Below are positions 44,868 to 56,626 of a stretch of 64,000 bases of DNA, in pieces (position 1 is the stretch's first letter; every line of letters begins with the position of its first letter). The translations under genes and the position numbers were made by a program. Origin of the DNA: Clitoria ternatea (taxonomy: Eukaryota > Streptophyta > Magnoliopsida > Fabales > Fabaceae). The stretch covers positions 12,261,001 to 12,325,000 of the forward strand of contig CM075671.1 in NCBI GenBank assembly GCA_037962975.1, given 5' to 3'. Below the pieces are notes generated by a model, which was not told where the DNA came from, did no database searches, and saw nothing but the letters and a program-made list of their open reading frames with translations.

Positions 44868-46307
44868 TATGTGTGTGAGAAAGATTTTATTAAATGGGAA
44901 GAAGAGAAATAATTCTCAATGGTTAAATAAAATATATTGATTACTTAACTTTTTAAATGATCGCGTGACTTAAAATAAAAATTTAATTATGATCATTCAT
45001 TCATGTATAGTTGTACAGTCTATATTTATCTCTCTCACTTTCACATAAGACAACTTTTTCATAAGATAGATTCTTGTTTTATATATCAATCAAAGGGATA
45101 AATTTAAGTCATACAACCATACATAAATAATTCTAATTAAAAAAATTGATCAATGTATTTTAATATTAATCATTCAGAATAAAATTTAATCATTTAAATT
45201 TATTTCTCTTACATTACCCAACTTAAAAGCACATATACAAGTTAGTGTGGTAGTTCAGGCTCTAATAGTGAGAGATTTAGGGGTTTGATCCTAATGTTTG
45301 TGAATGGAAAAACTTACGTACTGTGATGGGTTGATTGAAAATGCGAAAGATTTATCTTATAATTACTGGTTGCAGAACATGTTGATTTGCGCATGCATGA
45401 AAATCGAGGGTTACTTCTTTTAATATTATCAAGTTCGAGATCTAGCAGGTAAAATATTTTTAAGAAGATGAGGTTTAAGTGTAATATTTTAATAATTTAA
45501 TTGCTTTTCTTTCTTAATGTCATTTAATTAAAATTAAAGTTTAATAAAAAACTTTATCTCAATTTTTAATGTTAACTTTTTTTACATGAGGTACTAAAAT
45601 ATATATTTTGTTTTTTAAAATAATGTTAAAAAAGCCTAAACAGTTAAAGTCCCACTCTTAAATTTTCTGTTTTGTAATTTTGTTGGTAAGTCAACTCATA
45701 TGTATTTGTTCCCTGCATCCAATGGTTAACATTTTTTTTCTTAAATGAAAAACTTAGTTTCCTTTTAAATATTTTTGAAATGTAAAGATGTTTGACGTAT
45801 TACTTTGATATCCTTTTTTTTTTCTTTTTGCTAGCACTTTTGTATAAACACAATATTGGAAGCATGATTTAAATTCTAGGTCTCATATTTCTTCTCTCAT
45901 TTAGCATAATAATGATACAAAAAAAAAATATTTTTCTCTCTCCACTCTCAATTAATTCACCTTTTAAAACTTTCAATTATTAATAATTCATGGATAAAGT
46001 TAACTAGCATTATAAGAGAACTACAGAGGAATTAATAATTTACAAAAGGAGTTAACGAGCATTATAAGATAATCAATTAAAGAATCTAAAGTAAAACTTT
46101 AGTATAAGAAATGTTATTAACACTTCTCACGAAGATTTTTAAGTATAATTCTATCATGATTTCAATTGTATTTATTTATTCGTTATTTAATTTTTGAACT
46201 CATCAGTTGGTAAGATTTAAAAAGATTTTATACTATGTGTTGAGTAGTACAAAATGTGAAAGAATGCTTCAGTAAACTCACATATATTGTATAAGTTAAA
46301 AAATTTA
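42434..46307. other. Intergenic region without recognisable gene
   Basis: The first 100-150 bp form the presumed 5' UTR and promoter of the acetyltransferase gene, with purine-rich GAGAGAAAG runs. Beyond that the sequence is AT-rich, and no conserved protein or complete transposon could be recognised on either strand. A TATATAAATAGGAGC box near 44674 within a less AT-rich patch (44340-44720) could mark an old LTR or promoter, but nothing downstream supports a gene. Confidence 0.4.
44815..44865. repeat. (AT)n microsatellite
   Basis: An uninterrupted run of about 25 AT dinucleotides. Confidence 0.98.
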
Positions 46308-46832
46308 GGGTCGTTTAGGGTAGTTTTTAGTTTTGAAATTTTAAGAAACTAATTTTTGGTTTTTAATTTTATAATTTAATTTATATGGTTTTGAATTTTA
46401 AAAAAATGTTTTAAAACTTTTATAATTGTGGATAAAACTAATTTACACATAAACAACAATAATAATATATTAATAGTAATAGTAATAATAAATCTTTTTA
46501 CGACGATGATGGTAGCGATGGCAAGGGTGGTGGTGGGGTGACAACAACAGTGGTGGTAGCTATTGTGATGGTGGCGACGACGACAGTAATGGAGCGGTAG
46601 TCACAAGAGTGGTTGTAGTGAAGGTTATTATTGTCATGACGATTGTGGCATTTGTGATGATAACAATGACGGTGGTGGTGGTGGCGGCGGTAATGGCAAT
46701 GATAGTTATGGTGACGATGGCGACGTTGATGGTGGTGGTGATGGCCGCAGTGATGGTAATGATGGTGGAAGGTGTGGTGATGGTGGAAATAACGATGGTG
46801 GTTATGGCAATGGTGGTTGTGGTGGCGATGGT

Positions 46833-47328
46833 TGTGACATCCCAACGCTGTTGAGGGCGGGGAGTGATCGCCGGTGCATGGGCACGGACAAGGAGCGGCT
46901 CCTGGCAGGCTTCCAGCGGGGAATGTGACATCCCGGGCACTGTTAAGGACGGGGAGTGATCGTTGGTGCATAGGCACGGACAAGGAGCGGCTCCTGGCAG
47001 GCTTCCAGTGGGAGGGACATATGAACGAACCGAATACATACCAAAATGAGAGGGATCCAAAGACTGTATAGGTATGAGACTATACAGTCGATGATAGCTT
47101 AAAGAAATGAATTCGTACTACCTATACCAACAAATACATTAGCCTTTTCGGTGGCCTATCACTTAAGAACTCCAAAGTTAAGCATGCTTAACTTGGAGTA
47201 ATTCTGGGATGGGTGACCTCCTAGGATTCTCAGGAAATATGTGAGTGAGGACAAAAGCACATTGGAAAGGTCTCGTGTTAGTCTGTGGGGCGAGTCGTTC
47301 ATTCTTGAAAAGCGGCCGGGGCGTTACA
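46833..47328 (+). mobile_element. Cassandra TRIM solo LTR with 5S-rRNA-like domain
   Basis: The 496-bp unit begins TGTGACATCCC and ends GGGGCGTTACA. It is flanked by ATGGT (46828-46832) and ATGGC (47329-47333), a 5-bp target duplication with one mismatch. It carries a domain close to plant 5S rRNA (47118-47237), which defines Cassandra elements. Its first 91 bp (46833-46923) are repeated in tandem immediately after (46924 onward), including the TGTGACATCCC start and a CACGGACAAGGAGCGGCTCC core. No interior or second LTR is present, so this looks like a solo LTR left by recombination. Confidence 0.88.
47118..47237 (+). promoter_or_regulatory. 5S-rRNA-like domain with RNA polymerase III internal promoter boxes
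   Basis: The segment includes AGTTAAGCATGCTTAACTT (5S A-box region) and GGGATGGGTGACCTCCTAGG (5S C-box region) at the spacing seen in plant 5S rRNA genes. In Cassandra LTRs this domain keeps the pol III promoter. The left half of the 5S sequence is clearly diverged, so this is not a functional 5S rRNA gene. Confidence 0.85.
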
Positions 47329-47689
47329 ATGGCGGTGGGAACAACAATGGTGGTGGTGGCAACAGTAATGGCGCTAATGGTTATGGTGGTGGCGACCGTG
47401 GTAGGGTGATGGTGGTCATGACGGTGGTGATGATAATGGAGGGGGTGATGATGATAGCTGTGTGTAATTGTAATGATGGTGCTAGTGATGGATAACCAAG
47501 TGTTAGAAATTTATAAAACAAAAAATAAAAATAAAAAAGTTATTTTCCATACTTTAAAAAATGACTAAAAATTATTTTGAAAATAGTAAAATTCATTTTA
47601 GCACCATTTTTACAAAATAGATTTTGTTTCCAAATTCATTTTTTAAAACAAAAAACCAGAAACTCGTAACCACCCTGAACGAACCTTTA

Positions 47690-49540
47690 GTCCTTAAGAT
47701 TTTGAAAAATTTAACTTAGCTCTTAACTTTGCTAAACATGTACAACTAAGTTCTTTTAATTATTAAATGACAATAAAATAAACAATTAATGAAGAAAATA
47801 AATGAAATTTTATTGGAGCTTTTAAAATATAAGAGACTAAACTGTTGGACATATACACTATCAAGGATTAAGAGAATTTATTCATTTCTCGTAAGTTTTG
47901 AATTTGAATTTTATGCATGAAAAAACTTCATATGAGAGTCTAACCTTAGTATAATAAAATGTTCTTAATTTAAACAAAATTGACTTGGGCTTACAAACAC
48001 TCGTGGTTAAACAAAAAATTTGTAAAAGGAATTAAAATACTCCTAATAAATTGAACTGGTTTCAACCGGAATGCAAAGTTTAGTGTGGGACCAGCCACAA
48101 ATATATGCTATCTCTCATGATTTGTACACCGGTCTAGTGAGGATTCAGTATTATACTTTCTATTCCAGTGGGGAGATAGGGTCTTGAAGTCCTTGAAATC
48201 CATTACATTTAGCTCTCGCATTCAGGGGCGAGAGGTGGTGTCACCTACAAAAGGACTCCAACGCTCAAGTCATTAAAGAGTTTTTAATTTGGCCTGCTTG
48301 AATGTAAATTAGAGAATGTAAAAAATGTACTATTGTAGTAGTTCATTCAGGATATATATGCATGCAAGTAATGTAAGAGTCCTTTAGGGTTATGGGGTAT
48401 TCTGTAACGTGTGTCGGTATGATTCTACAAAAAGCTGACACGAGACATATGCGCCTCCACACGTCTTTTCCAACAGTTTTACTGTGTACGATTTGTCAAG
48501 TTGGCTTATCACTTTCTGGTGTGCTATGTGATTACCTGGATTTCCAGGTGTGAAGGGAATGGCTCACATCGGTTATAAATTCGAGATATCGTCTACGACA
48601 CCGGTTTATGTTTGAAAAACATGTCATATTACCTTCTTGCCCATGAGCCGGTATCTAGACCGGATCATAAATATTTTAAATTACTTATAAAAATAAGTAT
48701 CAATTTTTTATATATAAGAATCTTTTCTATTAAAAGCTTGAGTTAATTAGTTTAGCAACATGACTAGTTGAAACCAAGGGCATCATAATTGATGATCGAA
48801 AACTAAATCATCCAAAATATAGAAATTATTTCCCAGCTAGTCGCCTTTCATTGTTATCTCTTTGTTCTTTTTTGATGTTAAGGTTTTTTTACAAATATTA
48901 AGAAATAAAGTTAATATTTCTGTTTACTCATCTTTTTTTAATATATTCTTTCTCTTTTTATACTTAATATTATTTTTTCCTAATTAATATCCTCTTGTTT
49001 TAAATAAAAAGTAAGGGTACTAAAAATAAACATTTAACTTTGTCTTAAAATTTTTAAAGAATAAATATTTAGAAACAACTTTAACCTTCTTAAAAATATA
49101 AATTAATTAATTAAAATTTAGGAAGTATTAATTAAGGAATCAATATGCACATATGATTGACGAATGTCAATTTTATGTTGTTTTCAAGGTAAAATATACC
49201 CTTAAATTGATGTTTGATTGTTTGTTAAATTAATAATTTAACCTTCATCTTGTTTAAGTGAAACATTACCATAATTTAGAATGTACAAACTGTTTTGGTT
49301 TTTGATGTGTTTTTTTAGGTTTGAGAGATATTTGGGGGGAAAAGAAAAAAAAGAAGCTTTATTTTTGTCCAACCCTAAAATCAACAAATCTTAAATTTTC
49401 CATTGTCGCTTCTTTCATCGTTAGATCAACCTAAAATTTTGATATGTTCTTTAGGACATCAATATGGTTATTCTGAATGGTCAGATCGTGTTTTAGAGGT
49501 TATGAGATTTAAATATACATAACACAACAAGAAATGGAGT
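47690..49540. other. Intergenic region with a probable old repeat remnant
   Basis: No gene is visible. The part at about 48050-48660 is less AT-rich and contains phrases common in plant LTRs (GGACTCCAACGCTCAAGTC near 48256, paired ACACCGGTCTAG and AGACCGGATCAT words), suggesting a degraded LTR. No ends or partner copy could be identified. Confidence 0.35.
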
Positions 49541-49900
49541 TTTCAACAAAAGTTGGTGTTGTGTTGTTAGGAATTTGCCTAGGCGAGGGAATTTTTACTC
49601 GGGTGAAATCATGAAAATTTTGGGACTTCTCCCAAGCGAGAATATGGTCGCCTGGGCAAATGGGTCACAGCAACACTTCCCCAAAGGCCATATAAAAGGT
49701 TTTAGCTCATTTTTGTGACATTTTTGGTCTGTGGGAGGCTTGGAGTACTACGTGGAGAATTTTTGACATCGTGGGAGGCTTGAAACAAAGGGATCTCTTT
49801 TGGTTTCTTTTTCTTTCCTCTTATTCTCCATTGATCCTTTATATTTTTCTTTATTTTTAGGTTAGCACACATGAAAAAATATGGCTAAACCTTTTTTTTA
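49541..49900 (+). repeat. LTR-like remnant sharing the GCGAG motif
   Basis: Four motif variants (CCTAGGCGAG, CTCGGGTGAA, CCAAGCGAGA, TCGCCTGGGC) occur within 90 bp at 49580-49660. A TATAAAAGG box at about 49690 follows, then a CT-rich stretch. This resembles the promoter part of an LTR related to the motif array at 936-1486, but no LTR ends were found. Confidence 0.4.
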
Positions 49901-52347
49901 GTTTAGATGTAACTCATTCATTTTATAACTATGTAACTGAATGTTTTGTATGATTTATGCATTTAATCAATGTTAGTATTTCATTTTATACATCTAATGC
50001 ATGTTTTGAACATGTTGAAAAATGAAACATCCATTAATTTCATCTTTTAAGGATAAAGTTGAATTCGATAGTTGTTAAAGTCAACTCCTAAAGCAAACAC
50101 AACTGTTAGTTGTTAGAGAGATCTTCAATTAATGATAAAGTTTTAGGATCTATGTTCTTAGGGATCGGGTATAGTGAAATTCATGTTACATTGCCTTTGA
50201 TTAATTTTGTAGCTAAGTAGGATAACATGTATTTGAAATAAAGCACAGTGAAATCTAATCCCAACACTTTTGTTTATATTTATTTCTGTTTTTATAATTT
50301 CTACATCACAATATTTTTCCATAAAAGTAACAAGCCTTTGTGAATATTTATAAATATTTTATATATAGATTTATAATGATTTTATAAATATAGATTGTTA
50401 TTTTGTCAATTATTGTACAGGTTCATATGAATATGATACTGTTACTTAAAGAAACTAAAACAAACATTGATAAATTTATCAAAACCCTAACAATAAAATG
50501 GGTGTATATTTTTTTAATAAGGCAAATTGCCCCTTTAATACTTAAAAATAGTTAAATTTGTTATGTACACTTCCCATTTAGTGGAATATGAGTATTAACT
50601 AAGGAATAAAGCTTAAAATTTAAACATCTTTAGTATGAGTTTCGTTGACCTAAGTAATTTTATATAGAATAAAAATAAAAAAATATTTAAAATCATCATT
50701 AATTTCTTGTTATTATAATTTTTAAGTAATTCATTCACTTTCTAATAAAAATACTTTCAATTTTTATGATATGTAAAATTATATAAGTTAGACCAACTCT
50801 TTTAATATTTGTTTATAAAAAATTAAGATTTTATTCGTCCTTCAATGATGATTTTTAACACATAAATTAACAACTCAATTTGAAATTAATCCCGAAACGA
50901 ACTTTTTGTCCTAAAGGTACGCAAACAGGGGGTCGAGGAACAAGTTAATTTTGATTAGTACCCTACTATTAATATTTCCATCTTTCAAGCTTCAAAGAAA
51001 ATTAAGGTTTGTCACTTTGTCTAGTACATGCTCTTTGATCACTGTTCAAGAAGAAGATTCTAATGCAACATTGCACCTATGGGAGGAAAATATAATAATG
51101 TAATCCTTAATGCTCATATCACATAGAAATTAATTACTTGTTTTCAGTTTCTCGAGTCAAATTAATTATGACATTTTTTGACTAACACATTTTAAATAGA
51201 ATATATAATTTTCCTTAACTTAAAAACATACATTGTTGGATTAAATAGAGTTAATGTGATTTTCATCCATCTTAGAGGCATTTTAATTTGAGAAAAAAAT
51301 TCTATTTTATACTTTTGCTTTACTTTTAGTTACAAAATTTTTACTTTATTTTTATTTTTAAAACTTTGTATAGAAAAATATTGATTTTTTTTTTCATTTT
51401 CACTATTTTTTATGAATATTTAAAAATAAAATGAAACAAATTATCAAACCAAATGGGCTCTTAATCTATTTATTTATTTTATCAACAAGTATGATAATTA
51501 ACTTGTTAGTAACCTTTGGATTCAAGAGAAACATACATAAACTATAATTAGCAGTCGATTTTAGTTAGAATGAAAAACTTGTGCCAGCGTCAAAGCCAAA
51601 CTTCCGTTTAATATGTAGTTGGGAAAACAGAGCTATAAAAATAGAAAAAAATTTAAATGTTAATATTGATTTTTTATGTCGTTCAAAACAGTCAAAACTT
51701 TGTTTAACTGTAAAATCTTTTTTTGGGTTGATAAACCTCAGTTTGACCAACCAGAACGAATAACCAAACACCCCATAAGTAAGTGTCAGAAGTATGCATC
51801 ACATTAGCTAGTTGGCAACATCACATTCACTGTGTTAAAGCCAATTACATGCCCATCCTACAAGTATTAACGACCCTCTATGTGGAACATGGTCACCTAA
51901 TCCTAACTAACTAAGGGAAAATATCAATGCATGTGGTCCTGGAGCTGCTACCCATGTCTCATGCCCACCAGCATTTCTCTTGCAATTTTATTTATTTATT
52001 TCTAAATTTTTCATATTATATATCCACCTGCTACGATTGGATTCTAAGATTGGCTTTTAAAAAATAGTAAATTATAATGGACCCTCCAGCTATTAAGAAA
52101 TTATAACCTGCTCCAAGTTAAATTAAAAATTACACGGCCACTTTTATACTTTCATACAAAAACACGCATTTCGAATTATAAGAAGCCAACATTTTCCGTT
52201 AACATAGACTTGATGGAAAACCTTCGCTATCATGTACCATGTTTAACCATAGTGTGGTGGCACTTGTTAATCATATCATTCCTTTTTTAGAAAAAAGTAA
52301 ACATAAAGATCTTAATGTATTTATGGGTGCATATTTTTTCCTTTAGG
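49901..52347. other. Intergenic AT-rich region without recognisable gene
   Basis: No conserved protein, RNA gene or complete element could be recognised on either strand. Short ORFs near 51565-51771 are treated as chance. Confidence 0.4.
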
Positions 52348-52738
52348 TGGTATTTGGTATGAGAGATATTTTTAAGTGAGATTTTAGGGAATGTGTTTTC
52401 CATATTTAGTATTAAAAAAATTTATTAGGGAATCTTTTTAGCTTCTCTCATTCCCATGTTTGGTATTAAAAAAACTTACTTGAGGATTTTTTTGTTTTAT
52501 GAGGATTTAGGAAGAAAATATGGGCATTTTTGTCTTAAAATTTTTTATTCCCAGGAATATATAGGATACCCACCTGTTGAAATGGAAAAGTGAAATTTTT
52601 AATTTCTTCATAATTAAGTTTCCTGGGAATCTCACATTTTGTAAAATATCTTTTTTTATCTCATACCAAACATGGGTAAATAAATGTTTTAAGTAACATT
52701 CTCAAGAAAGTTCAAAGATCCACATACCAAACATCACC
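52348..52738. mobile_element. Tourist-like (PIF/Harbinger) MITE
   Basis: The left end GGTGGTATTTGGTATGAG and the inverted right end GGTGATGTTTGGTATGTG form good terminal repeats. TTA lies on both sides (52345-52347 and 52739-52741). The 391-bp element has no ORF. Confidence 0.75.
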
Positions 52739-52846
52739 TTATAATGTTAAATGTTTTTGAGTAACGTAATGTTGTATAAAAATACTAAATGAACATAATG
52801 TTTAAAGTTCATTTGTATAAGTTGGGTTTCTGACTGAATTAATGGT

Positions 52847-54210
52847 TTGGTTTCACATGGTGATATGTATGAATATTCAACACATATTGGTTTATCACAA
52901 CGTAACACTAATGCTTCCTATTCAAGAGTAAATAGTAATAATTTTGACAACATGAGTAACATGATACATTATGTGTATATGGGTTGTGGTGATGATTATG
53001 AATATGTTGCTAATGATGTGTATGATGGTTATAAGAAGAATGAGTTAGAAGAACCCAACCATTAATGTCGAAAATTCTTTAACATGTTGATATATGTTAA
53101 TAAACCTATTTATGAGGATGCCATTAAGTCTAAGTTGTTTGTTGTTAAATTGCTTGTTACTGAATCTAACTAGAGAGTTCCAAAAATATATATTGATTTC
53201 TTTATATGAATATTGTATGATTATATTGAAACACCCCCTAAAAGATCCCTATTAGTTTCTACAAAACCACTACATTAGTAGGGAAATTGGTGTTAAAAGT
53301 GAAAACCATTGATTATTGCATGAGTATGTGTATACTTTTTTGGAAGAAAAATTGTGAATTAACTTAATGCAAGTTTTGTTAAGAGTCAAGATATTTACTT
53401 AAACATGTTGACGGTGGGAAGTACAAGAACGTTCCTTGCAAAAAAATATTCTATTTTTCTATCACTCGAAGGTTGTAGAGGATGTATATGTTTAAGGAGT
53501 TTACTAGGTGTATAACATGACATTATGAGAATAAAAAAATAGATGTTTTTGATGAAATGTATCATGACTTTGCAAGTGAGCTAAGAAATGTTTGGTTGAG
53601 ACTATGTGTTGATAGTTTCACATTGTATATTCAAGCCTCAAATACATCTTATTGTTGTTGGTCAATACTATTTGTCCCTTATAACCTTCCACTAGAAATG
53701 GGTATGACGAAGTAGTTTACATTATTTTGAGACCGAAAAATCCTAGAATTAAAATTGTTGTCTTTTTATAACCTTTGATTACTAAATTACAAAGTTTATG
53801 ACATGTTGGTGATCTGACTTATGATGTATTTACTTGAAAAAATTTAATTATAAAGACATGTTTTGTGTAGATGATTAATGATTTTTTTACCTATGGTATG
53901 TTGTTTGGATGGAACAAGCATGGAATGTTGGTTTGTCCGATATGTTTGGAAGACACTAAGTCATTTAGGTTGTTGTTTGAGGAAAAACATTTATGGTTTG
54001 ACTGTCATTTGTAGTTTCTATTAGAGAATCATTGTTTTCATACCAACAAAAGATATTAAAAAAAGTTTTACAATTGGATGATTAGCCTCTAATGATATTG
54101 GATGGAAGGAGAATTATTGAGCTTCTTAAAGGTTTCTTGGATTACAAAGGAGAAACTCAAAGATAACTCCAGTTTTGGTGAAATGCACAATTAGGCCAAG
54201 AGGTAAATAG
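52847..54210 (+). pseudogene. Degenerate CACTA (En/Spm) TNP2-type transposase
   Basis: Conserved TNP2 pieces survive in plus-strand frames amid many stops and shifts. One near 53550-53610 resembles FDxxYxDFASExRNVxLxLC (seen as MYHDFASELRNVWLRLCVD). Another near 53650-53700 reads WSILFVPYNLPLEMGM. A third near 53890-53960 reads YGMLFGWNKHGMLVCPICLED, where the family has YGMLSGWSTxGKxACPxC. A last piece near 54110-54160 may match the following conserved region. The open piece at 52847-53065 could be the divergent N-terminal side. No CACTA termini were found, so only a relic of the gene is claimed. Confidence 0.75.
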
Positions 54211-55195
54211 GTGAAACTTAGAATTAGAAGTGTTTGTTTGGTAACCAAAACTTATAATAGTTTTTAATAGTAATAAATCATCAAGTAACAATTGTGGAAA
54301 TGTCATATGTCAAAAGACTTGTCATGTAACTAAGTTTTAATAATCTCATAATAGTCAGTGACGACACAGACCTGTCTCTCTTACAGAAGGAAAAGTTAAA
54401 GACTGTAGAGTCAAGAAGACTCTGAATAATCTTAAGATTTATTGATAAATAACATCGTGTATTCTAATCTAAATTAAGTCATATCATGTTATTATTTGAT
54501 ATATGTGTTTAAGTGTTTCAGGAAACATAAGGTTTTTTCTATGAAAGAAAGGGGGGTCTGTGTGTCAAAAGTCTAGAAGGACTTTCATAAAGTCAGTTCA
54601 TAACATAAATCCTACGATCGAAGACAAAGTCTTGAAGTTTGGAATTTCGCCTCAAGGAGAGAGATCTCTACATCTGAATGTTTTACCATACCTTGACCAG
54701 AAAAGTCTTATATCTCATATCTCAGAGTGTGTAAAAACATCAGATCTTGTTCTCACATGTGATTCAAGCTTCCAAACCTTGCAAAAGCATCTAAATATTT
54801 GTACCTTAATTTGTTTCATCATTAACACCTTATAGATCACCAGACCCAGAATCCTCTAAAAGGTAGTTCCTATACAAGTCTGGTCCAAAAAACTTCAACG
54901 GTCAAAAAACATTCATTTTTCACCAACTCTCAGAATGGTTAGAATTCCTCTGATAAAGAAATTTCCATTTTTAGTGAAAAATGTACCACCCTTCTCTGCC
55001 TCTATCTGCGTAAATCTCAAAAGCTCTTTATCCCATGCAAAATATGTAGAACGTCTCTCTAACCAAGTAGGCTCATATCTGTTGAAGAAAAACCACTTCT
55101 ATTATAGATAAAACAACCTTCAAATGGTCATCCAACAAATCTATCTCTCCTTAGCTGAACAAGTATTTATATGCTGCAAATCTTCTCTTCAAAAA
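54211..55195. other. Intergenic region without recognisable gene
   Basis: The 91-codon ORF at 54560-54835 and the rest of the stretch match nothing I recognise. It may include the 3' remains of the CACTA element or further degraded repeats. Confidence 0.35.
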
Positions 55196-55490
55196 TATGA
55201 AGTCCTATGTCAATTTATATCTATTTCTACCCTTTTAATTAATTTCACAATAAATTTTTCTCGATTAATTAATTTAATTATACTTTAATTCAAAATAATA
55301 TATATTTTCACTAAACAGATTTAAAATAATAATTATATGACATCTCAAACCTTAAAACCCAAGTAAGTTTGAAAGAACTCAAAAACCTGAAATAGGGGTC
55401 TGACGCTGCGCGCCAGCCTAAGCTGTGTACCTCACGCCACGCGTCAGCCTCACGCGTAGCGTGGGCATGACAGTAGCAGCAACAGGTGCT
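55196..55490 (-). repeat. LTR fragment related to the gypsy LTR at 729-3725
   Basis: From TATGAAGTCCTATGTCAATTT at 55196 the sequence follows the plus-strand start of the left-hand LTR (TGTGACATCCTAGGTCGATTT at 729) for about 180 bp, with matching words such as ACAATAA, TTAATTATA and TCACTAAACA. It then runs into a GC-rich part (GACGCTGCGCGCC, ACGCGTAGCGTGGGC) where the other LTR has its GCGAG palindromes. It ends where the Tat element begins, which suggests that the Tat element inserted into it. Confidence 0.65.
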
Positions 55491-56552
55491 GATACACATT
55501 TTAGGCCAAACGGCTAACTTCTAACCTACCTGATCCGGTCCCAACACCGGCCCCCAAGAGTATGGTTTTAATGCTTTGCCAGATCAGCATTTCGAACAGA
55601 AGAAGTACGTTTCAAATCCCTTATAATTACTCTTATACGGAGTACATACCTTAAAAACGTACTCACCACTCCGCCAAGAAAGCAATCTAGTTAGGCGGAA
55701 TATGTCACATCTTACTGTATAAGTATCTTTTAAACATGGTTCATGCCCAAAAGGGCATTCATGTTACTCCGCCAAGGCTTGTGACTCCGCCAAGGTATGT
55801 TACTCCGCCAAGGCTTACTACTCCGTCAAAGCCTATTACTCCGCCAAGGCGGAAAGTATTAAAAACTTGTACACATGTACATGAAGTACTTCCAGTGCAC
55901 ACTACTCCGCCAAGCCATAGGCTTAACACAGGTGGAATACTGAAATCCTAATATTGCGAGCGAGCCCATACTTATAACCCCGGCACGAGATTGACTCTGT
56001 CTTGAGAGGTTGAAAATGGGAAACACGCTGTCACGCATAAGAGGGAACAACAAATAAAATAATGAAGCATTAACACTTTCCAAGTGAGTGGAAATGCCCA
56101 CTACAGTGATGGTGCTTGTAAACGGCACAGGGGCCCACTACCTTTCTTGCATTATGCCTGAAAACAAGGAATAGGTCCTACCAATAATAGAGCACCAGTA
56201 ACAGGTATATAAACCTCAGTAAAAAGGTATAAGGGGGGACCCTTAATTCTGAACCTTAGACTCATACTTGCATAATTCTCTTAGATTTACTTTCTAAGTC
56301 TAAACGGTATTTCAAAATACTGACTTGAGCGTCCGAGAATAATTGCAGGTACAACCACCAACTGTGTCAAGGCAAAGGAGGCTATTCCAGGTGGACTACT
56401 ACACCGCCACATAGTGCATTGTACTACTTCCCTGAATGCGTACTCCGTATTTGTGTCTGTATAAAGACCTCCTCATATCAGATTTCATATTACATATACA
56501 TTTTGAATTGTTTGACGATTACACCTTTACACCCCCAGTAAAGAACAGTTCA
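55490..56552 (+). repeat. 5' LTR of the Tat element (left boundary approximate)
   Basis: The LTR is placed between the end of the older LTR fragment and the primer site, ending ...ACAGTTCA at 56552. It contains several ACTCCGCCAAGG units at about 55770-55910, a TATA box near 56206, and a C-rich leader. A 71-codon ORF at 55736-55951 only reflects the short repeats. Confidence 0.7.
56206..56213 (+). promoter_or_regulatory. TATA box of the Tat LTR
   Basis: TATATAAA lies about 350 bp before the primer site and 420 bp before the gag start, a suitable place for the LTR promoter; the strength of the match is the only evidence. Confidence 0.6.
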
Positions 56553-56572
56553 TTGGCACGCCTAGTGGGACC
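56553..56572 (+). other. Probable primer-binding site of the Tat element
   Basis: TTGGCACGCCTAGTGGGACC follows the LTR end directly. It has the TGGC(G)... start and GTGGGACC end common to primer sites of plant Tat/Athila-type elements. The tRNA was not determined. Confidence 0.6.
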
Positions 56573-56626
56573 TGTAAATTTGGTAATCCCACAATCCTTG
56601 ATCGATTCCCATTACGTTCGTCATCA

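Larger units (their letters stand above)
46308..47686. mobile_element. PIF/Harbinger-like element with GGT-rich core, interrupted by a Cassandra LTR
   Basis: The left end GGGTCGTTTAGGGTAG and the inverted right end AGGTTCGTTCAGGGTGG match over most of their length. Both flanks carry TTA (46305-46307 and 47687-47689). Inside, about 330 bp (46500-46832) and 160 bp (47329-47492) of GGT/GAT/GGC trinucleotide-rich sequence surround the Cassandra insertion. Long ORFs on both strands in this zone (for example 46498-46983 minus) are low-complexity artefacts. The element is non-autonomous; the superfamily call rests on ends and TTA only. Confidence 0.55.

Noticed and set aside
46498..47060. His-, Thr- and Val-rich ORFs on both strands
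   Set aside because: They are translations of GGT/GAT trinucleotide repeats in different frames.
47118..47237. A functional 5S rRNA gene
   Set aside because: Only the right half matches closely, the left half is diverged, and it lies inside a Cassandra LTR.
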